Positions 6,030 through 7,847 of a stretch of 7,847 nucleotides of DNA are shown one piece after another (the first letter of the stretch is position 1; each line of letters opens with the position of its first letter). Both the position numbers and the translations under genes were made by a program. This DNA comes from Lachnospiraceae bacterium (GTDB lineage: Bacteria > Bacillota > Clostridia > Lachnospirales > Lachnospiraceae). The stretch lies in NCBI GenBank assembly GCA_017446125.1, contig JAFSRL010000296.1, positions 1 through 7,847 of the forward strand, read 5' to 3'. Under the pieces are notes generated by a model. It did not search any database, was not told the DNA's origin, and worked only from the letters and a program-made list of their open reading frames with translations.

Positions 6030-6913
6030 TCTTCCACCTCCGTCGTATGATCCTCCTTTAATTGCAGCACCACAAGCACATCATTCAAGTGGTTGAAGTC
6101 CACCGCAGGCGTCACGGTTCCGGACTTCGTCAAATGATTGGAGTCCTCCTCCACGCTGGAAATATAACCGATTAAAATACCGGGCAGGTATTTATCGGAA
6201 ATGTTGCTCGTCACAATCTTGTCGCCCGCCGCCACACGGTCCGCATTGTCGACCAGCTTGGAAAATCCGATGAGACCCTTCTCATAAAGTGTCAAATCTC
6301 CCGTCACCATCAGATTGTCCGCGCTGGAGAGCACGGTGCCGGAAACGGAAGAATTGTCCGCGATGATCGTCATGACCTTCGCCCAGTGCGGTCCGGTATC
6401 AATGACGCGCCCCACGAGTCCGCTGCCCGCGATGACGTTCATATCCTTTTGGATGCCTTCGTCCGACCCCTTGTCGATTACAAAGGAATGGTACCAGTTG
6501 CCGGCATCCTTCGCGATGACGCGGGCGCCCACGGTTTCATATTCCTCATACTGCTTATCGAGGTCAAATAGAATCCTCAGCTCATTCAGCTCATACACAT
6601 CCTGCTGCAGCGCCGTGTTCTGTGTGTTGAGCTCATCAATCCTTGCGCGCAAGGACGCGTTCTCATCCTGTAAGCGGCGGATTTCCGCAAGCTCGTCGGC
6701 ACGCGTTTTAAACCAGGTGCCCGCGGTTGTCACACCGCGCTGCACCGGCACGACAATCGCGCCCGCAATCGCATTAAACGGCTCGGTGATAAACCCTGTA
6801 CGGAAGGTCAGGGCCATTAAGATAATGCATAGGATTGTGAAAAGAAAGAGGAGATATTTACTTGGAATTGTAAACCGTTCTCCTCCTTTTTTACCCAAAT
6901 TCGGGGTGCTCAC
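6026..6913 (-). CDS. mreC: Rod shape-determining protein MreC
   Basis: The 295-residue MreC connects cytoplasmic MreB filaments to PBP2 and RodA outside the membrane. The order of parts is typical: a short basic cytoplasmic N-terminus (1-19), one transmembrane helix (about 20-36), a coiled coil (about 72-115, charged heptads with ELAEIRRLQDENASL), then the double beta-barrel domain. Family hallmarks are ARVIAKDAGNWYHSFVIDKG (130-149), GLVGRVI (165-171) and DKIVTSNISDKYLPGILIGY (231-250). Length is normal, and the tail (DHTTEVEE) is acidic. The start is GTG 6913, chosen because no other start codon precedes the transmembrane helix and a GGGGAAG site lies just upstream. It follows mreB by 12 nt and overlaps mreD by four. 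Confidence 0.95.
   Translation of the reverse strand: MSTPNLGKKGGERFTIPSKYLLFLFTILCIILMALTFRTGFITEPFNAIAGAIVVPVQRGVTTAGTWFKTRADELAEIRRLQDENASLRARIDELNTQNTALQQDVYELNELRILFDLDKQYEEYETVGARVIAKDAGNWYHSFVIDKGSDEGIQKDMNVIAGSGLVGRVIDTGPHWAKVMTIIADNSSVSGTVLSSADNLMVTGDLTLYEKGLIGFSKLVDNADRVAAGDKIVTSNISDKYLPGILIGYISSVEEDSNHLTKSGTVTPAVDFNHLNDVLVVLQLKEDHTTEVEE
6037..6041 (-). promoter_or_regulatory. Ribosome binding site of mreD
   Basis: The minus strand reads GGAGG 7 nt before GTG 6029, inside the last codons of mreC. It supports the GTG start and the four-base stop-start overlap. Confidence 0.75.
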
Positions 6914-6918
6914 GATTT

Positions 6919-6925
6919 CTTCCCC
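6919..6925 (-). promoter_or_regulatory. Ribosome binding site of mreC
   Basis: The minus strand reads GGGGAAG between the mreB stop and the GTG start of mreC, with GGGG 8 nt from the start codon. It decides the GTG start at 6913, since the next in-frame Met is inside the membrane helix. Confidence 0.6.
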
Positions 6926-7847
6926 TTATTCTTTGTTGGACACCGGATCGTACGCCAAGGACTTGTAGGTGTCGTCCTGAATGATCTTGGAAATGCCCAA
7001 AGCCACGCTCGTCTCCGGATGCTCGGATATATTCACGTTCAAATTGACGCCGTTGCTCAAATGCTGTGCCAAGTGGCACACCTGGGACGCGCCGCCGGTC
7101 AAATACAGACCGTGCTTGTAAATGTCCGCCGCCAGCTCCGGCGGTGTGCGCTCCAGGGTCAGCTTGATGTTGTCCAAAATGGTGTCGAAGTTTTCCAGCA
7201 GCGCCATATTGATCATTTCCGTCGGAATGTGACGCTCCATGGGAAGCCCCGTTACAATGTCTCTTCCGTAAACGACGGCGTCCTCTTCCCGCTTCTCGAT
7301 CTCACTCAAATTGATCTTGACGTTTTCCGCGGTCTTTCCGCCGATGATTAAGGAATACTCTCTTCTGATGATGGAGCGGATCGACTCGTCAAACTTCTTG
7401 CCGCCCACCTTGATGAGCTTACTGATAACAATGCCGCGCAGGGAAAGAATGGAAATTTCCGTCGTGTCATAACCGACGTTCACAATCAAAACACCCTGCG
7501 AGTTCATCACGTCGACATCCAGCCCCAGACCGTCCGCCAACGCCTTTTCAACGACCAGAATCTTCTTCGGCTTTACGCCGCAATCACGAATCAGATCGTG
7601 GAACGCCTTCTTCTCGACCTTCGTGACATCCGTCGGAACCGCAATCAGATAATCCGCAGGCTTGATGCCGCCCTTCATCTGGTCGGACAAAAAGCGCTTC
7701 ATCAAAGCTTCCATATTATTAATGTCCGCAATGACACCGTTGTTGAGCGGATAAGAAATCTTAATGTTGCTGGGCGCCTTCTCATACATCTCGTACGCTT
7801 CGTCCCCGTACGCGAAAATATCTGACTTGTTATGGATGGCGATCATG
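6926..7847 (-). CDS. mreB: MreB-like actin homologue, C-terminal ~306 residues (runs off right edge)
   Basis: MreB forms membrane-bound filaments that guide side-wall synthesis. The visible part lacks the N-terminal ~30 residues, including the first phosphate loop (DLGTAN-type). The first Met (7846-7844) aligns inside the usual EPSxIAI strand, so it is internal and not the start. Visible blocks, numbered from that Met, are FAYGDEAYEMYEKAP (11-25), NNGVIAD (35-41), VIVYGRDIVTGLP-like residues at 191-202, ERTPPEL (232-238) and the adenosine motif YLTGGASQ (248-255). Phosphate-2, normally VVDIGGGTTE, reads IVNVGYDTTE (121-130), and the usual EEPMAAAIG region reads VEKALADGLG (99-108). I recall similar changes in other Lachnospiraceae MreB proteins, so this may be a lineage type and not a defect. 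It is the first gene of the operon visible here; the promoter lies outside the window. Confidence 0.93.
   Translation of the reverse strand, partial: MIAIHNKSDIFAYGDEAYEMYEKAPSNIKISYPLNNGVIADINNMEALMKRFLSDQMKGGIKPADYLIAVPTDVTKVEKKAFHDLIRDCGVKPKKILVVEKALADGLGLDVDVMNSQGVLIVNVGYDTTEISILSLRGIVISKLIKVGGKKFDESIRSIIRREYSLIIGGKTAENVKINLSEIEKREEDAVVYGRDIVTGLPMERHIPTEMINMALLENFDTILDNIKLTLERTPPELAADIYKHGLYLTGGASQVCHLAQHLSNGVNLNVNISEHPETSVALGISKIIQDDTYKSLAYDPVSNKE

Noticed and set aside
6315..6968. 217-codon open frame on the plus strand
   Set aside because: It lies antisense to mreC and the end of mreB, which have clear family motifs. The plus-strand product shows no recognisable domain and looks like a codon shadow.
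7844..7846. ATG near the right edge as the true start of mreB
   Set aside because: The encoded residues align inside the usual EPSxIAI strand of MreB, so the first phosphate loop must lie beyond the window and this Met is internal.

Overview
The window is a dense cell-wall elongation (elongasome) cluster, read entirely from the minus strand, from a Gram-positive anaerobe of the Clostridia. The family Lachnospiraceae is the best guess. This rests on the variant MreB sequence, a very long PBP2, methylglyoxal synthase linked to rodA, strong AGGAGG-type ribosome binding sites, and a small P-loop protein of a type I recall from that family. Base composition looks intermediate. Nearly all of the sequence is coding.

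In transcription order (high to low coordinates) the genes are: mreB (3' part only, running off the right edge), mreC, mreD, mrdA/PBP2, rodA, mgsA, a D-Ala-D-Ala carboxypeptidase (dacA-like), and the first 42 codons of a small P-loop NTPase that runs off the left edge. From mreB to the carboxypeptidase the junctions are +12, -4, -8, +3, +21 and -23 nt, so they almost certainly form one operon with translational coupling. No gap is longer than 56 nt. That gap, between the carboxypeptidase and the P-loop gene, holds an extended -10 promoter, a small palindrome at the predicted start site and a strong ribosome binding site.

Functionally, MreB filaments with MreC and MreD organise the RodA glycosyltransferase and the PBP2 transpeptidase, which together make lateral-wall peptidoglycan. 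The carboxypeptidase trims pentapeptides at the outer face of the membrane. MgsA makes methylglyoxal from dihydroxyacetone phosphate in active family members.

The main points of interest are: (1) the MgsA homologue has Val where the catalytic Asp (E. coli Asp71) should be, with further changes in the phosphate-binding loops; (2) PBP2 carries about 240 unexplained residues just before its transpeptidase domain; (3) MreB has an altered phosphate-2 motif; (4) rodA directly abuts mrdA, a junction where I recall minCDE lying in related clostridia; (5) the downstream P-loop protein is uncharacterised. I see no mobile elements, CRISPR arrays, tRNA or rRNA genes.
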